A stretch of DNA of 64,000 nucleotides from Azotimanducus sp965199815. GTDB lineage: Bacteria; Pseudomonadota; Gammaproteobacteria; Pseudomonadales; Azotimanducaceae. The stretch lies in the NCBI GenBank assembly GCA_965199815.1, contig CBDATE010000024.1:310001-374000 (forward strand), read 5' to 3'. Below, in pieces: positions 46,208 through 55,614 of this stretch; the first letter of the stretch is position 1, and every line of letters starts with the position of its first letter. The notes beneath the pieces were generated by a model. It had not been told where the DNA came from and made no database searches. It saw only the letters and a list, made by a program, of their open reading frames with translations. Made by a program: the position numbers and the translations under genes.

Positions 46208-49053
46208 GCTGAAATCCCCAGAGCGTTGTCAACCAGCGTACGCTGCTCTTCAATATGCCGCGACAGATAGCCGCAAGCCGGTGCCGCAGAAGCCTCCCGC
46301 CCGGCATACGTGAGTGCTACCTGATGACGACTTGCGGCAATCGCGTGCTCGATGCGATGGCGGCTCGAGAACCAGGCACCCTGATTGCGCGGCTCTTCCT
46401 GACACCAGACAATCGACTTCAGGGATGGATAGGTATCGAGCTCGCGGCTCAAGGCCACTTGCGGAAACGGAAAGTACTGTTCTATGCGAATGATGTCCAC
46501 CCCCTCGAGTCCAACCTCGTGTCGCCGATGCGATAATTCGTAGAACACCTTGCCGCTACAGATGATCACGCGCTCAACCGATTGCGGGTTCAGTTTGTAC
46601 GGGTCTGGCAAGACAGTACAAAAATGCCCTTGCGTGAGCTCATCAATTGACGACACGGCCTCCCGGTATCTGAGCAGGTTCTTGGCCGACATGACCACGA
46701 GCGGACGCCGTGTCGGCACCTTCATGTGCCGCCTGAACATGTGAAAAACCTGCGCCGGTGTTGATGGCACAACCAGCACCATATTGTCCTGGGCACAGAG
46801 TTGCAGGAAGCGCTCGAGGCGCGCCGAAGAGTGTTCCGGGCCGGCCCCGTCATAGCCATGGGGCAACAGCATCACCAGACCACACAACCTGCCCCACTTC
46901 AATTCCCCCGAGGAAATGAACTGGTCGATAACCACTTGTGCACCATTGGCAAAATCACCGAACTGGGCTTCCCAGATGGTGAGGCTTGTAGGGGTGGTGG
47001 CCGCATAGCCATACTCGAACGCCAGCACTGCTTCCTCGGATAGCAGCGAATTGTAGATGTCGAAGGATACATCGCTGCGCAGTTCCTGCAGCGGGGTACA
47101 GGCAGCCCCGTCGCGCTGATTGTAGATGCGGGCATGACGATGCGAAAAGGTGCCTATCGCGACATCCTGACCGGTGAGCCGCACCGGGATTCCCTCGTCA
47201 ATGAGCGAAGCATAGGCCATGATCTCGGCGAAACCCCAATTGACCGGGCGAGCGCCCGCGGCCATGCGCAGCCGGTCATCGAGCACAGAGCGCACCTGCT
47301 TGTGCAGCTCGAACCCTTCCGGCATGCGGTCGAGTCGGGAAGCCAGCTTGCGCAACCTGGCTTCGTCGAATCTGGTATCAATCGTCTCGTCGTAGGCGGC
47401 ACCCACATAAGGCAGCCAGTTGACAAACAGACTTGCGTCCGGTTCGCTCGACAGCGAGAGTGCCACATGGCGACCGCTTGCAAGCGCTTCCCGGTATTCG
47501 GAGGCCATCTTCTGTACGCCGCTCTCGTCTATAACGCCTTCGGAGATCAACTGACGCGCATAGCTGGCAGACACCCGCGGCAGGTCATGGATGCGCCGGT
47601 ACATCACTGGCTGGGTTCTGGTCGGGTCTTCGGCTTCGTTGTGTCCGTGACGGCGATAGCCGACCAGATCAATGACCACATCCTTCTTGTACTTCATGCG
47701 GTAATCGACCGCCAGTTCGGTGACAAACAGCACTGCTTCCGGGTCATCCGCATTGACATGGAAGATGGGTGCCTGCACGATCTTGGCCACTTCCGAGCAG
47801 TACTCGGTTGAGCGCGCATCCTGGCGTTCGTCGGTGGTGAAGCCGATCTGGTTGTTGAGAATCACATGCAGGCTGCCGCCGGTACTGTAGCCGCGCGTCT
47901 GCGACATCTGAAAGGATTCCATCACCACCCCCTGACCGGCGAAGGCAGCATCCCCGTGCACGATGATCGGCACGACCAGATGGCCCTCGGGATCACTCCG
48001 CCGGTCCTGACGCGCGCGCACCGAGCCTTGCACCACCGGTGCCACGATCTCCAGATGCGACGGGTTGAAGGACAGCGCCAGATGCAGGGTGCCGCCCGGC
48101 GTATGTACATCGGACGAGAAGCCGAGGTGATATTTCACGTCGCCTGAACCGAGCGCAGCCACCGATTTGCCCTCGAATTCGTCGAACAGATCGGAAGGCT
48201 GCTTGCCCAGGATGTTGACCAGTACATTGAGGCGGCCTCGGTGCGCCATGCCGATGACGCACTCAACGCATCCGGATGCACCTATGCGCTGGATGCTGTG
48301 GTCAAGCAGGGGGATGAAGCTCTCGCAACCATCAAGACCAAAGCGCTTGGTGCCCGGGTAGCGATTGTGCAGGTAGGTTTCGAGACCCTCTGCCGCTGTC
48401 AGGCGTTCAAGTAGATGCAACTTGCCACTGGTATCCGGATTGATTTGTGCACGACTCGATTCGATGCGCTGTTCAAGCCAGGCGACCTCGTCGAGATTGA
48501 CGATATGCGTGTATTCGAGCCCGATGGTGCGGCAATAGGTCTCGCGCAACGCTGCCACGAACGCGCGCAGGGTCGCCGTCTCGGTGCCAAAATGGAAGGA
48601 GCCGACCTGGAACACATCGTCAAGGTCAGCAGCGCCAAGTATCGGATTGGAGAGTGGATCAAGCTCCCGGATGCGGCGTCGCGGCATGAGGCCAAGCGGG
48701 TCGATGTTGGCTTCTTCATGTCCGTACTGGCGATAACTGGCAATGAGCTCGGAGACGGCCGCTTGCTTGCGATTGTGCTCGTTGGAGAGATCTGTCGCGG
48801 CAGCTTCAGGGCGAGCCTTGAACCTGTTGCGACCGAGACGCTCGAAGTGCGCAACGATTGTGCTGTGACGCACATCGGCACCACTCACTTCACCAAGATT
48901 GGGCAGCCGCTCGAAATATGAACGCCAGTTGCGCGGCACATCACCCGGGTTGGCGAGCCAGCGGTCGTACATGGATTCCATGTAACTGAAATTGCCAGCC
49001 GCAAGGTGCGAGGTGCGGCGCATACGCTCGAATGTGGATTCTGTAGTCATCAA
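46204..49053 (-). CDS. sucA: 2-oxoglutarate dehydrogenase E1
   Basis: The thiamine-diphosphate enzyme decarboxylates 2-oxoglutarate. The 949 residues match the family. Visible blocks are the N-terminal SYMESMYDRWLANP (E2-binding type), GMAHRGRLNVLVN near 268, HGDAAFAGQGVV near 370, GYRRHGHNEAEDP near 463, and the C-terminal CQEEPRNQGAW. Translation may start at either of the first two Met codons. The 139-bp gap to sdhB holds short GCGGGTCGGGCA direct repeats. Confidence 0.96.
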   Translation of the reverse strand: MMTTESTFERMRRTSHLAAGNFSYMESMYDRWLANPGDVPRNWRSYFERLPNLGEVSGADVRHSTIVAHFERLGRNRFKARPEAAATDLSNEHNRKQAAVSELIASYRQYGHEEANIDPLGLMPRRRIRELDPLSNPILGAADLDDVFQVGSFHFGTETATLRAFVAALRETYCRTIGLEYTHIVNLDEVAWLEQRIESSRAQINPDTSGKLHLLERLTAAEGLETYLHNRYPGTKRFGLDGCESFIPLLDHSIQRIGASGCVECVIGMAHRGRLNVLVNILGKQPSDLFDEFEGKSVAALGSGDVKYHLGFSSDVHTPGGTLHLALSFNPSHLEIVAPVVQGSVRARQDRRSDPEGHLVVPIIVHGDAAFAGQGVVMESFQMSQTRGYSTGGSLHVILNNQIGFTTDERQDARSTEYCSEVAKIVQAPIFHVNADDPEAVLFVTELAVDYRMKYKKDVVIDLVGYRRHGHNEAEDPTRTQPVMYRRIHDLPRVSASYARQLISEGVIDESGVQKMASEYREALASGRHVALSLSSEPDASLFVNWLPYVGAAYDETIDTRFDEARLRKLASRLDRMPEGFELHKQVRSVLDDRLRMAAGARPVNWGFAEIMAYASLIDEGIPVRLTGQDVAIGTFSHRHARIYNQRDGAACTPLQELRSDVSFDIYNSLLSEEAVLAFEYGYAATTPTSLTIWEAQFGDFANGAQVVIDQFISSGELKWGRLCGLVMLLPHGYDGAGPEHSSARLERFLQLCAQDNMVLVVPSTPAQVFHMFRRHMKVPTRRPLVVMSAKNLLRYREAVSSIDELTQGHFCTVLPDPYKLNPQSVERVIICSGKVFYELSHRRHEVGLEGVDIIRIEQYFPFPQVALSRELDTYPSLKSIVWCQEEPRNQGAWFSSRHRIEHAIAASRHQVALTYAGREASAAPACGYLSRHIEEQRTLVDNALGISA

Positions 49054-49192
49054 TCAGCGGGTCGGGCAGCGGGTCGGGCAGCAGCTCGGGGGGTGTTGCG
49101 CTTCATGTACAGGACACCGGCGAACGCTTTCCCGGTCAGGGAATGCACGGATGTGATGCACAAGACGCAGAGGAAATCACGCGCACGGGAGT

Positions 49193-49897
49193 TCAGGCAT
49201 CTTCGCTGATCATGAGCGTCTTGATTTTACCTATGGCCTGGGTCGGATTCAGCCCCTTGGGGCATGCGCTGACGCAATTCATGATGCCGCGGCAGCGGTA
49301 CAGGCTATAGGCATCCTTGAGTTGTTCGAGACGCTCTGTACGCGCCTGATCGCGATCATCCGCAATGAACCTGTAGGCTTGCAGAAGGCCGGCCGGGCCA
49401 ACGAATTTGTCCGGGTTCCACCAGAAGGATGGACAGGCAGTTGAACAGCAGCCGCACAGAATGCACTCGTACAGGCCGTCAAGCTCGGCGCGCGCTTCGG
49501 GGCTCTGCAAACGTTCCTGATCAGGCGGCGGGGAATCGTTCTTCAGCCAGGGCTCAATCTTCTTGTATTGCTCGTAGAATTGCGTGAGATCGACAATCAG
49601 GTCGCGAATCACCGGCAATCCGGGCAGTGGGCGCAAGGCAAGGCGGCCATTGGGTGCGATTTCGGAGATGGGGGTGATACAGGCGAGGCCATTGCGTCCA
49701 TTCATGTTCATGGCATCGGAGCCGCATACGCCCTCACCACAAGAGCGCCGATAGGAGAGCGTCGGATGCGCAACCTTCAAGGCTTCGAGAAGATCAAGCA
49801 CCATCATGTCGCGCCCTTCGGGCACGTCAAATTCGAGTGACTGTGTCCAGGGCCTGGTATCCGTGTCCGGGTTGAATCTGTAGATCTGCACTTGCAT
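49193..49897 (-). CDS. sdhB: succinate dehydrogenase iron-sulfur subunit
   Basis: The 234-residue protein carries the [2Fe-2S] motif SCGEGVCGSDAMNM near 57-70, the [4Fe-4S] motif CILCGCCSTACP near 151-162 and the [3Fe-4S] motif NCVSACPKGLNP near 208. It transfers electrons from SdhA FAD to ubiquinone at the inner membrane. The gap to sdhA is 69 bp. Confidence 0.96.
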   Translation of the reverse strand: MQVQIYRFNPDTDTRPWTQSLEFDVPEGRDMMVLDLLEALKVAHPTLSYRRSCGEGVCGSDAMNMNGRNGLACITPISEIAPNGRLALRPLPGLPVIRDLIVDLTQFYEQYKKIEPWLKNDSPPPDQERLQSPEARAELDGLYECILCGCCSTACPSFWWNPDKFVGPAGLLQAYRFIADDRDQARTERLEQLKDAYSLYRCRGIMNCVSACPKGLNPTQAIGKIKTLMISEDA

Positions 49898-49966
49898 GAT
49901 GTGTATTGGTCCTTGTCTTCCCTGATTGATCCTGTTGTCGTCTTGCGGTTATTCGTCTTGCCGGTA

Positions 49967-51775
49967 TCAATAGTGTCGCGCTTGTGGCATGAAGGCATCC
50001 ATCTCCTCGGGAGCAAAATTGACACCGCGTTTACCGATCTTTCCGGAGACCGGGCAGTACAGCGAATGACACAGCCAATTGGCATCGTCTCGCTCGCGAA
50101 AATCATCTCGTGCATGCGCTCCGCGGCTCTCGGTGCGCTCGGAAGCGGCAATCGCAGTCGCCTCGGCGACCTCAATCAGGTTGTCAAGCTCGAGTGCCTC
50201 GAGCCGGGCCGTGTTGAAGGTCGAGGATTTGTCCACCAGATGTGCTTCGGAAGCGCGATTGCGAATTGATTCGAGCACACGCACACCGTCAAGCATGGGC
50301 TCGGCAGAGCGGAACACCCCGAAGCTCTCCTGCATAACCTGCTGCAACTCGGACTTGAGCGTCGGCACCTGCGCGCCGTCCTGGCTCTCGTCCCAGCGCG
50401 CAATACGCGACAGGGAGCGTTCGAGATCGGATTCGCTCGCGTCTCTGGCCACACCACCCTCGCGCAACGCCTTCTCGATGGCCTGCCCCGCCGCGCGGCC
50501 AAAGGTCACCAGATCAAGCAGGGAATTGCCGCCGAGTCGATTCGCACCGTGCACCGACACACAGGCGGTCTCACCTACGGCGTAGAGCCCTTCGATGTGT
50601 TCATCAGCAGGAAAGGATTGCGAACCTTGCTGCGAACCATTTTGTGCTGCGGCTCCGTTGCTGCGTTGCTTGATCGCCTGTCCGAACTTGTCCGTCGGGA
50701 TGCCGCCCATCATGTAGTGACAGGTGGGGATTACCGGAATCGGCTGCGACACCGGGTCCACATGTGCAAAGGTGCGCGAGAGTTCGAGGATGCCCGGCAA
50801 GCGTTGATTGAGCGTTTCTTCACCCAGATGATCGAGCTTGAGCAGCACATGATCTTTTTGCGGGCCACAGCCGCGCCCTTCAAGCACTTCAAGGATCATG
50901 GAGCGAGCAACCACATCTCTGCCTGCGAGATCCTTGGCGTTCGGTGCATATCGCTCCATGAAGCGCTCGCCATCACTATTGATGAGGTAGCCGCCCTCAC
51001 CTCGGCATCCTTCAGTGACCAGCACTCCGGCCCCGGCGATGCCGGTTGGGTGGAACTGCCACATTTCCATATCCTGCATGGGAAACCCGGCGCGCATGGC
51101 CATGCCGATACCGTCACCGGTGTTGTTGATGGCATTCGTGGTGGAAGCGTAGATGCGCCCGGCACCGCCAGTAGCCAGTACCGTCGCGCGCGACTTGACG
51201 TGATACAGGTCTCCGCTCTCGAGCTCGATGGCTATCACCCCGGTGACTGCGCCATCCATATTGACCACCAGATCGACTGCTACCCATTCGTTCAGGAAGA
51301 CGGTTTGTGCGGCGAGGTTGGCCTGAAAGAGCGTATGCAGGAGCGCATGTCCGGTACGGTCGGCGGCTGCACAGGTGCGCGCTGCCTGGCCACCCTTGCC
51401 GAAGTTCTTTGATTGGCCTCCGAAGGGGCGTTGGTAGATACGCCCGTTCTCGGTGCGCGAAAATGGCAGCCCCATGTGCTCGAGCTCGAAGACTGCCTGC
51501 GGGCCTTCGCGGCACATATATTCGATTGCGTCCTGATCTCCTATGTAATCAGACCCCTTGACCGTGTCGTACATGTGCCAGCGCCAGTCGTCATCAGGGT
51601 CATCACTGGCGATTGCGCAGGTGATTCCGCCCTGTGCCGAGACTGTGTGCGAGCGGGTTGGAAACACCTTCGACAGCACGGCGGTCTCAAGGCCGGAACG
51701 GGCAAGCTCGAGCGCTGCGCGCAAGCCGGAGCCACCGCCACCGACGATGATTCCATCATATTCGAGTATTCGCAT
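49967..51775 (-). CDS. sdhA: succinate dehydrogenase flavoprotein subunit
   Basis: The 602-residue FAD subunit begins MRILEYDGIIVGGGGSGLRAA by my choice of start at 51775; the frame is open 153 bp further through sdhD. SHTVSAQGGI contains the His that binds FAD covalently. GEGGYLINSDGERFMERY and the HGANRLGGNSLLDLV signature follow. The sdhD stop lies 11 bp upstream. Confidence 0.96.
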   Translation of the reverse strand: MRILEYDGIIVGGGGSGLRAALELARSGLETAVLSKVFPTRSHTVSAQGGITCAIASDDPDDDWRWHMYDTVKGSDYIGDQDAIEYMCREGPQAVFELEHMGLPFSRTENGRIYQRPFGGQSKNFGKGGQAARTCAAADRTGHALLHTLFQANLAAQTVFLNEWVAVDLVVNMDGAVTGVIAIELESGDLYHVKSRATVLATGGAGRIYASTTNAINNTGDGIGMAMRAGFPMQDMEMWQFHPTGIAGAGVLVTEGCRGEGGYLINSDGERFMERYAPNAKDLAGRDVVARSMILEVLEGRGCGPQKDHVLLKLDHLGEETLNQRLPGILELSRTFAHVDPVSQPIPVIPTCHYMMGGIPTDKFGQAIKQRSNGAAAQNGSQQGSQSFPADEHIEGLYAVGETACVSVHGANRLGGNSLLDLVTFGRAAGQAIEKALREGGVARDASESDLERSLSRIARWDESQDGAQVPTLKSELQQVMQESFGVFRSAEPMLDGVRVLESIRNRASEAHLVDKSSTFNTARLEALELDNLIEVAEATAIAASERTESRGAHARDDFRERDDANWLCHSLYCPVSGKIGKRGVNFAPEEMDAFMPQARHY

Positions 51776-51786
51776 GGAGGAGTAAT

Positions 51787-52152
51787 TCAGAGTGTGAGAA
51801 TGAGAGAAAGCCACCACAGAGACTGGCCGGCGAGCAGGATGACCACCAGCGCGTGATACAGAAACCTGACCAGCGCGGCAAATTGCCCGAAGTAATGTGG
51901 TCGTATGTAGTCGGTGCCAACTGTCCAAAGGCCGACCCAGGCGTGTGCCACGAAGGACAGCAGCGCAACCAGGCTGAATATCTTCATCGAGAGATGCCCG
52001 AAAAAGCTGCGCAGCGCTTCGCCGTCAATGACGGGAACGGCAATGAAATATCCGCTCAGACACAGGATGTATGCAGCCAACACCAGCGATGAGAGGTGCT
52101 GTACGAGAAACCCGGTCATGCCCCAGTGGCCTGTTGTGCGTGGACTGGACAT
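51787..52152 (-). CDS. sdhD: succinate dehydrogenase membrane anchor subunit
   Basis: The 121-residue protein has three membrane spans and typical SdhD features: W-G-M-TGFLVQHLSSLVL near 10-26, HAWVGLWTVGTDYIRP near 71-86, with the haem-ligand-type His in AHAW. I start at 52152 (MSSPRTTG); the frame is open 45 bp further upstream across the sdhC end. It anchors SdhAB with SdhC and helps bind haem b and quinone. Confidence 0.88.
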   Translation of the reverse strand: MSSPRTTGHWGMTGFLVQHLSSLVLAAYILCLSGYFIAVPVIDGEALRSFFGHLSMKIFSLVALLSFVAHAWVGLWTVGTDYIRPHYFGQFAALVRFLYHALVVILLAGQSLWWLSLILTL

Positions 52153-52160
52153 GCTGCGCC

Positions 52161-52553
52161 TCACCACCCTGCGGCCAGGATGGCGAGCGCCGTGCACAGG
52201 CTGGTCACAACCCAGACAGACCAGGACAAGGCGCGTGCGACACCGAGTGATTCGCCGATGTGCAGATCAAGCAGCAAGTGCTTGACACCGGCAGCAAAGT
52301 GAAAACTCGTGCCGGCAATCAGAATGACAAGCAGTCCCCCACCCCACATCGAGCTGGTGATTTCGCTGAACCTGACATCAGCGGCACCCGAGACTGCCAG
52401 GTGCAACAGATACAGTGGAAACCAGATGGCGAAGAACAGGAGCACACCGGTGATCCGATGCGTGATGGAGGTAATGGCCGCCACCGGAAAGTGGAACCGG
52501 AACAGGTTCAGATTCACCGGACGCTGTGCGCCATGTCGCACTTGACTATTCAT
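52161..52553 (-). CDS. sdhC: succinate dehydrogenase cytochrome b556 subunit
   Basis: The 130-residue protein has three membrane spans, the RPVNLNLFRFHFPVAAITSI start, SITHRITGVLLFF near 31-43 and the haem-binding HFAAGVKHLLLDLH near 90-103. It is the first gene of the sdhCDAB run. The 268 bp upstream (52554-52821) hold no gene; a TAGAAT on the minus strand there could be a -10 box, but I see no matching -35. Confidence 0.92.
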   Translation of the reverse strand: MNSQVRHGAQRPVNLNLFRFHFPVAAITSITHRITGVLLFFAIWFPLYLLHLAVSGAADVRFSEITSSMWGGGLLVILIAGTSFHFAAGVKHLLLDLHIGESLGVARALSWSVWVVTSLCTALAILAAGW

Positions 52554-52821
52554 TCATCGGGGCTCCTTGCTGAATACAGGGACAGATACAGGCTGCTTCA
52601 ATCCGCACACATACAAGTCAGGTTGTTCTCCTCTGCGGCCAACAGCGAGAGTTGATGGATTTCGAGTTGCGGTGTTCATCTGCTCTGGTCGGGCATTCTA
52701 CGATAGGTCAGGCATGTAAATCACACCCAGCACGGAGACGAGTACGGAAGCGGATTGAGGTGCACAGGTCCTGCACTTTCCGAAACCGGGGTTTGTGTGC
52801 TGCAACAATCAATCTGCCAAA

Positions 52822-53451
52822 TCAATCTGCCAAATGCGAAGTCTTTCCCTCGGGCATCAATCCCTTGCGCCACTCGAGCCATCCGGCCACCGCCATGACC
52901 AGGTACACGCCGTAAAGCAGCGCGTAGAAATGCAATCCCTTCGCCAGATAAAGGCCGACCGAGACCACATCAACCACGAACCAGAGCCACCAGTGCTCGA
53001 TGTACTTGCGCGCCATCATCCACATGGCCGAGAAGCTGAGCACCATGGTGGCACCGTCCCACCAGACAAGCTCCGCGTCTGTCCAGTGCGAGAGCGAGAA
53101 TCCCATGGCGATGATGCCGAGGACGCTCGCGATCAGCAGTACGCCCCACTGATGCCCCGGTGTACGGCCAACTGCCAGCGGGCCAGGTGCGCTTCTCTGG
53201 CCGCCGGATACCCAGTACCACCAGCCATAGAGGTTCAGGCCGCAGTAGCAGAGGTGCAGCAGGGCGTTGGCATAGAGGCGCGCATCCGCAAGCACCACCA
53301 CCGAAACCAGCGCATAGATCAGTCCGACGGGCCAGGTCAGGATGTTCTGACGGATGAGCAGCCAGACGGCCAGCAATCCGGTCGCGAGGCCTATACCCTC
53401 GAACCAGCTGAACGACGCAATGCGATCTGCGACCTGTGCAAGAAATTCCAT
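52822..53451 (-). CDS. pnuC: nicotinamide mononucleotide/riboside transporter PnuC
   Basis: The roughly 209-residue integral membrane protein has about seven spans. PnuC blocks are visible: NILTWPVGLIYALVSVVV near 37-54, CYCGLNLYGWWYW near 70-82, and the C-terminal WLWFVVDVVSVGLYLAKGL and YGVYLVMAVAGW. It takes up nicotinamide riboside-type precursors for NAD synthesis. Its end, including the stop, is duplicated as a 13-bp tandem repeat (near 52806-52831). The hairpin array begins 13 bp upstream of the start, so its promoter must lie within or beyond that element. Confidence 0.9.
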   Translation of the reverse strand: MEFLAQVADRIASFSWFEGIGLATGLLAVWLLIRQNILTWPVGLIYALVSVVVLADARLYANALLHLCYCGLNLYGWWYWVSGGQRSAPGPLAVGRTPGHQWGVLLIASVLGIIAMGFSLSHWTDAELVWWDGATMVLSFSAMWMMARKYIEHWWLWFVVDVVSVGLYLAKGLHFYALLYGVYLVMAVAGWLEWRKGLMPEGKTSHLAD

Positions 53452-53464
53452 CAGCACATTCTAA

Positions 53465-53615
53465 GTATGTTCTGATCAAGTCCATCCGTGGACTTGATCA
53501 GATTCGCAAATCAGAAGTGCGCTTCTGATTTGCTCGCAGATTCAATGCCTTACGGCACTGAATCTGGCGGCACATCCGTGTGCCGCACGGGAAACTCTGT
53601 TATTCAGAGTTTCCC
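53465..53615. repeat. hairpin-array repeat element, short copy (151 bp)
   Basis: Same element as at 29813-30035 in reverse orientation. Hairpins in order: GATCAAGTCCA / TGGACTTGATC, AAATCAGAAG / CTTCTGATTT, AGATTCAATGCC / GGCACTGAATCT, GCGGCACA / TGTGCCGC, GGGAAACTCTG / CAGAGTTTCCC. Compared with the long copy, the middle is replaced by a different hairpin, so the element looks modular. It lies between pnuC and the first coiled-coil gene. Confidence 0.9.
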
Positions 53616-53737
53616 TAAGGAAGCAGTGTCTTCATCACAGGGATTTCCTACAGATAATTCAGCCAACCCCTACAACGGACGCGCCCTGTATGTGTTGTTA
53701 TATGCGCCAACCCTCATCACGCCAAGGGCGTATACTC

Positions 53738-54313
53738 ATGAAACTGCAAGTCGAGACATTTCGACACATGACTCGGGGCATCAAGGATTCGGGATTATCG
53801 CAGCCTCAGGCTGATGCGATCGTGAATGCTGTAGCCATCGCTGTACAGGACATCTCGGTCACGCCGGAACTGCTTGATGACCGGCTTGCCAAGCTGGACA
53901 GGAAGTTCGAAGGACGCATCTCGGAACTCAGGGATGATATGCTTGGGCAATTCACTGAGCACAAGCAGGAGACGCGCGAGCAACTCACTGAACACAAGCA
54001 GGAGATGCGCGGACAGTTCGATGAGCACAGGCGTGAAACGGCTCGGCAATTCACTGAACACAAGCAGGAGACGCGCGAGCAGCTCACTGAGCACAAGCAG
54101 GAGATGCGGGCGCTCTTCACTGAGCACAAAAACGAGACAAACATGCGCTTTGATGCCGTGGATAAGCGCTTTGATTCAATTGATACAGAGATTCGCAAAC
54201 TGCACGATAGCGTCCAAGGCTCTCATCGCACCCAGTTGCGCTATTTCATCGGGTTCATGTCCGCCATGCTCGCAGGTGCTCTCGGTATCATCGGGTCGAT
54301 ACTCTCGATCTGA
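53738..54313 (+). CDS. DUF1640-like coiled-coil membrane-anchored protein, paralogue 1
   Basis: The 191-residue protein has an N-terminal helical region (TFRHMTRGIKDSGLSQPQAD), a long coiled coil of six 11-residue repeats of the type QFTEHKQETRE / QLTEHKQEMRA, two heptads (RFDAVDK, RFDSIDT), and a C-terminal membrane span (FIGFMSAMLAGALGIIGSI). The layout resembles DUF1640/CCDC90-like proteins; function is unknown. The start has an AAGGG ribosome site 9 bp upstream. It is the first of three tandem paralogues and the only one with the MKLQVETFRH leader. Confidence 0.8.
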   Translation: MKLQVETFRHMTRGIKDSGLSQPQADAIVNAVAIAVQDISVTPELLDDRLAKLDRKFEGRISELRDDMLGQFTEHKQETREQLTEHKQEMRGQFDEHRRETARQFTEHKQETREQLTEHKQEMRALFTEHKNETNMRFDAVDKRFDSIDTEIRKLHDSVQGSHRTQLRYFIGFMSAMLAGALGIIGSILSI

Positions 54314-54418
54314 CTTGAGTGACTGATCAAGCCCGTCCACGGACTTGCTCGGATTCGCAAATCGGAGCAAGCGTACAATTCGGGTACACCGAGATGCCCG
54401 CACGAGACATTTCGACAC
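54314..54418. repeat. duplicated inter-gene spacer (three copies)
   Basis: The roughly 100-bp spacer after each coiled-coil gene is repeated at 54314-54418, 54878-54982 and 55505-55598, so the tandem unit is gene plus spacer (about 564-626 bp). Each spacer holds a hairpin TTGCTC-GATT-CGCA-AATC-GAGCAA and a preceding CAAG-CCG/CGG-ACTTG-like hairpin, degenerate relatives of the end hairpin of the 29813 and 53465 elements. TACAAT just after it could serve as a -10 box. Confidence 0.8.
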
Positions 54419-54877
54419 ATGACTCGGGGCATCAAGGATTCGGGATTATCGCAGCCTCAGGCTGATGCGATCGTGAATGCTGTAGCCATCGCTGTACAGG
54501 ACATCTCGGTCACGCCGGAACTGCTTGATGACCGGCTTGCCAGGCTGGACAGGAAGTTCGAAGGACGCATCTCGGAACTCAGGGATGATATGTTCAGGCA
54601 ATTCACTGAACACAAGCAGGAGACGCGCGAGCAGCTCACTGAGCACAAACAGGAGATGCGGGCGCAGTTCACTGAGCATAAGCAGGAGACGCGCGAGCAG
54701 CTCACTGAGCACAAAAACGAGACAAACATGCGCTTTGATTCAATTGATACGGAGATTCGCAAACTGCACGATAGCGTCCAAAGCTCTCATCGCACCTGGT
54801 TGCGCTATTTCATCGGGTTCATGTCCGCCATGCTCGCAGGTGCTCTCGGTATCATCGGGTCGATACTCTCGATCTGA
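54419..54877 (+). CDS. DUF1640-like coiled-coil membrane-anchored protein, paralogue 2
   Basis: The 152-residue near-copy of the preceding protein has four 11-residue repeats and one RFDSIDT heptad before the same C-terminal span. It starts at MTRGIKD; the upstream leader of paralogue 1 is lost by a frame change, and no good ribosome site is visible. Nucleotide identity in the shared parts is very high, pointing to recent tandem duplication. Confidence 0.75.
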   Translation: MTRGIKDSGLSQPQADAIVNAVAIAVQDISVTPELLDDRLARLDRKFEGRISELRDDMFRQFTEHKQETREQLTEHKQEMRAQFTEHKQETREQLTEHKNETNMRFDSIDTEIRKLHDSVQSSHRTWLRYFIGFMSAMLAGALGIIGSILSI

Positions 54878-54982
54878 CTTGAGTGACTGAGCAAGTCCAT
54901 CCACGAACTTGCTCGGATTCGCAAATCGGAGCAAGCGTACAATTCGGGTACACCGAGATGCCCGCACGAGGGGATTCGACAC

Positions 54983-55504
54983 ATGACTCGGGGCATCAAG
55001 GATTCGGGATTATCGCAGCCTCAGGCCGATGCGATCGTGAATGCTGTAGCCATCGCTGTACAGGACATCTCGGTCACGCCGGAACTGCTTGATGACCGGC
55101 TTGCCAGGCTGGACAGGAATTTCGAAGGACGCATCTCGGAACTCAGGGATGATATGCTTGGGCAATTCACTGAGCACAAGCAGGAGACGCGCGAGCAGCT
55201 CACTGAGCACAAACAGGAGATGCGGGCGCAGTTCACTGAGCATAAGCAGGAGACGCGCGAGCAGCTCACTGAGCACAAAAACGAGACAAACCTGCGCTTT
55301 GATGCAGTGGACAGGCGCTTCGAAACCGTGGATAAGCGCTTCGAGGCCGTGGATAAGCGCTTTGATTCAATTGATACAGAGATTCGCAAACTGCACGATA
55401 GCGTCCAAGGCTCTCATCGCACCCAGTTGCGCTATTTCATCGGGTTCATGTCCGCCATGCTCGCAGGTGCTCTCGGTATCATCGGGTCGATACTCTCGAT
55501 CTGA
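54983..55504 (+). CDS. DUF1640-like coiled-coil membrane-anchored protein, paralogue 3
   Basis: The 173-residue paralogue has four 11-residue repeats and four heptads (RFDAVDR, RFETVDK, RFEAVDK, RFDSIDT), so it differs from its neighbours by expansion of the 21-bp heptad unit. It starts at MTRGIKD with a GAGGGG ribosome site 9 bp upstream, better than that of paralogue 2. The membrane anchor is identical. It is followed by the same spacer and then pdsR. Confidence 0.78.
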   Translation: MTRGIKDSGLSQPQADAIVNAVAIAVQDISVTPELLDDRLARLDRNFEGRISELRDDMLGQFTEHKQETREQLTEHKQEMRAQFTEHKQETREQLTEHKNETNLRFDAVDRRFETVDKRFEAVDKRFDSIDTEIRKLHDSVQGSHRTQLRYFIGFMSAMLAGALGIIGSILSI

Positions 55505-55614
55505 CTTGAGTGACTGATCAAGCCCGTCCACGGACTTGCTCGGATTCGCAAATCGGAGCAAGCGTACAATTCGGGTACACCGAGATGCCCGCACGAGGGG
55601 AGTAGCCTGCCACC

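Noticed and set aside
53930..55380. Regular 33-bp repeats that could suggest a CRISPR array
   Set aside because: The repeats are contiguous, in frame and encode 11-residue coiled-coil units; there are no spacers and no cas genes.
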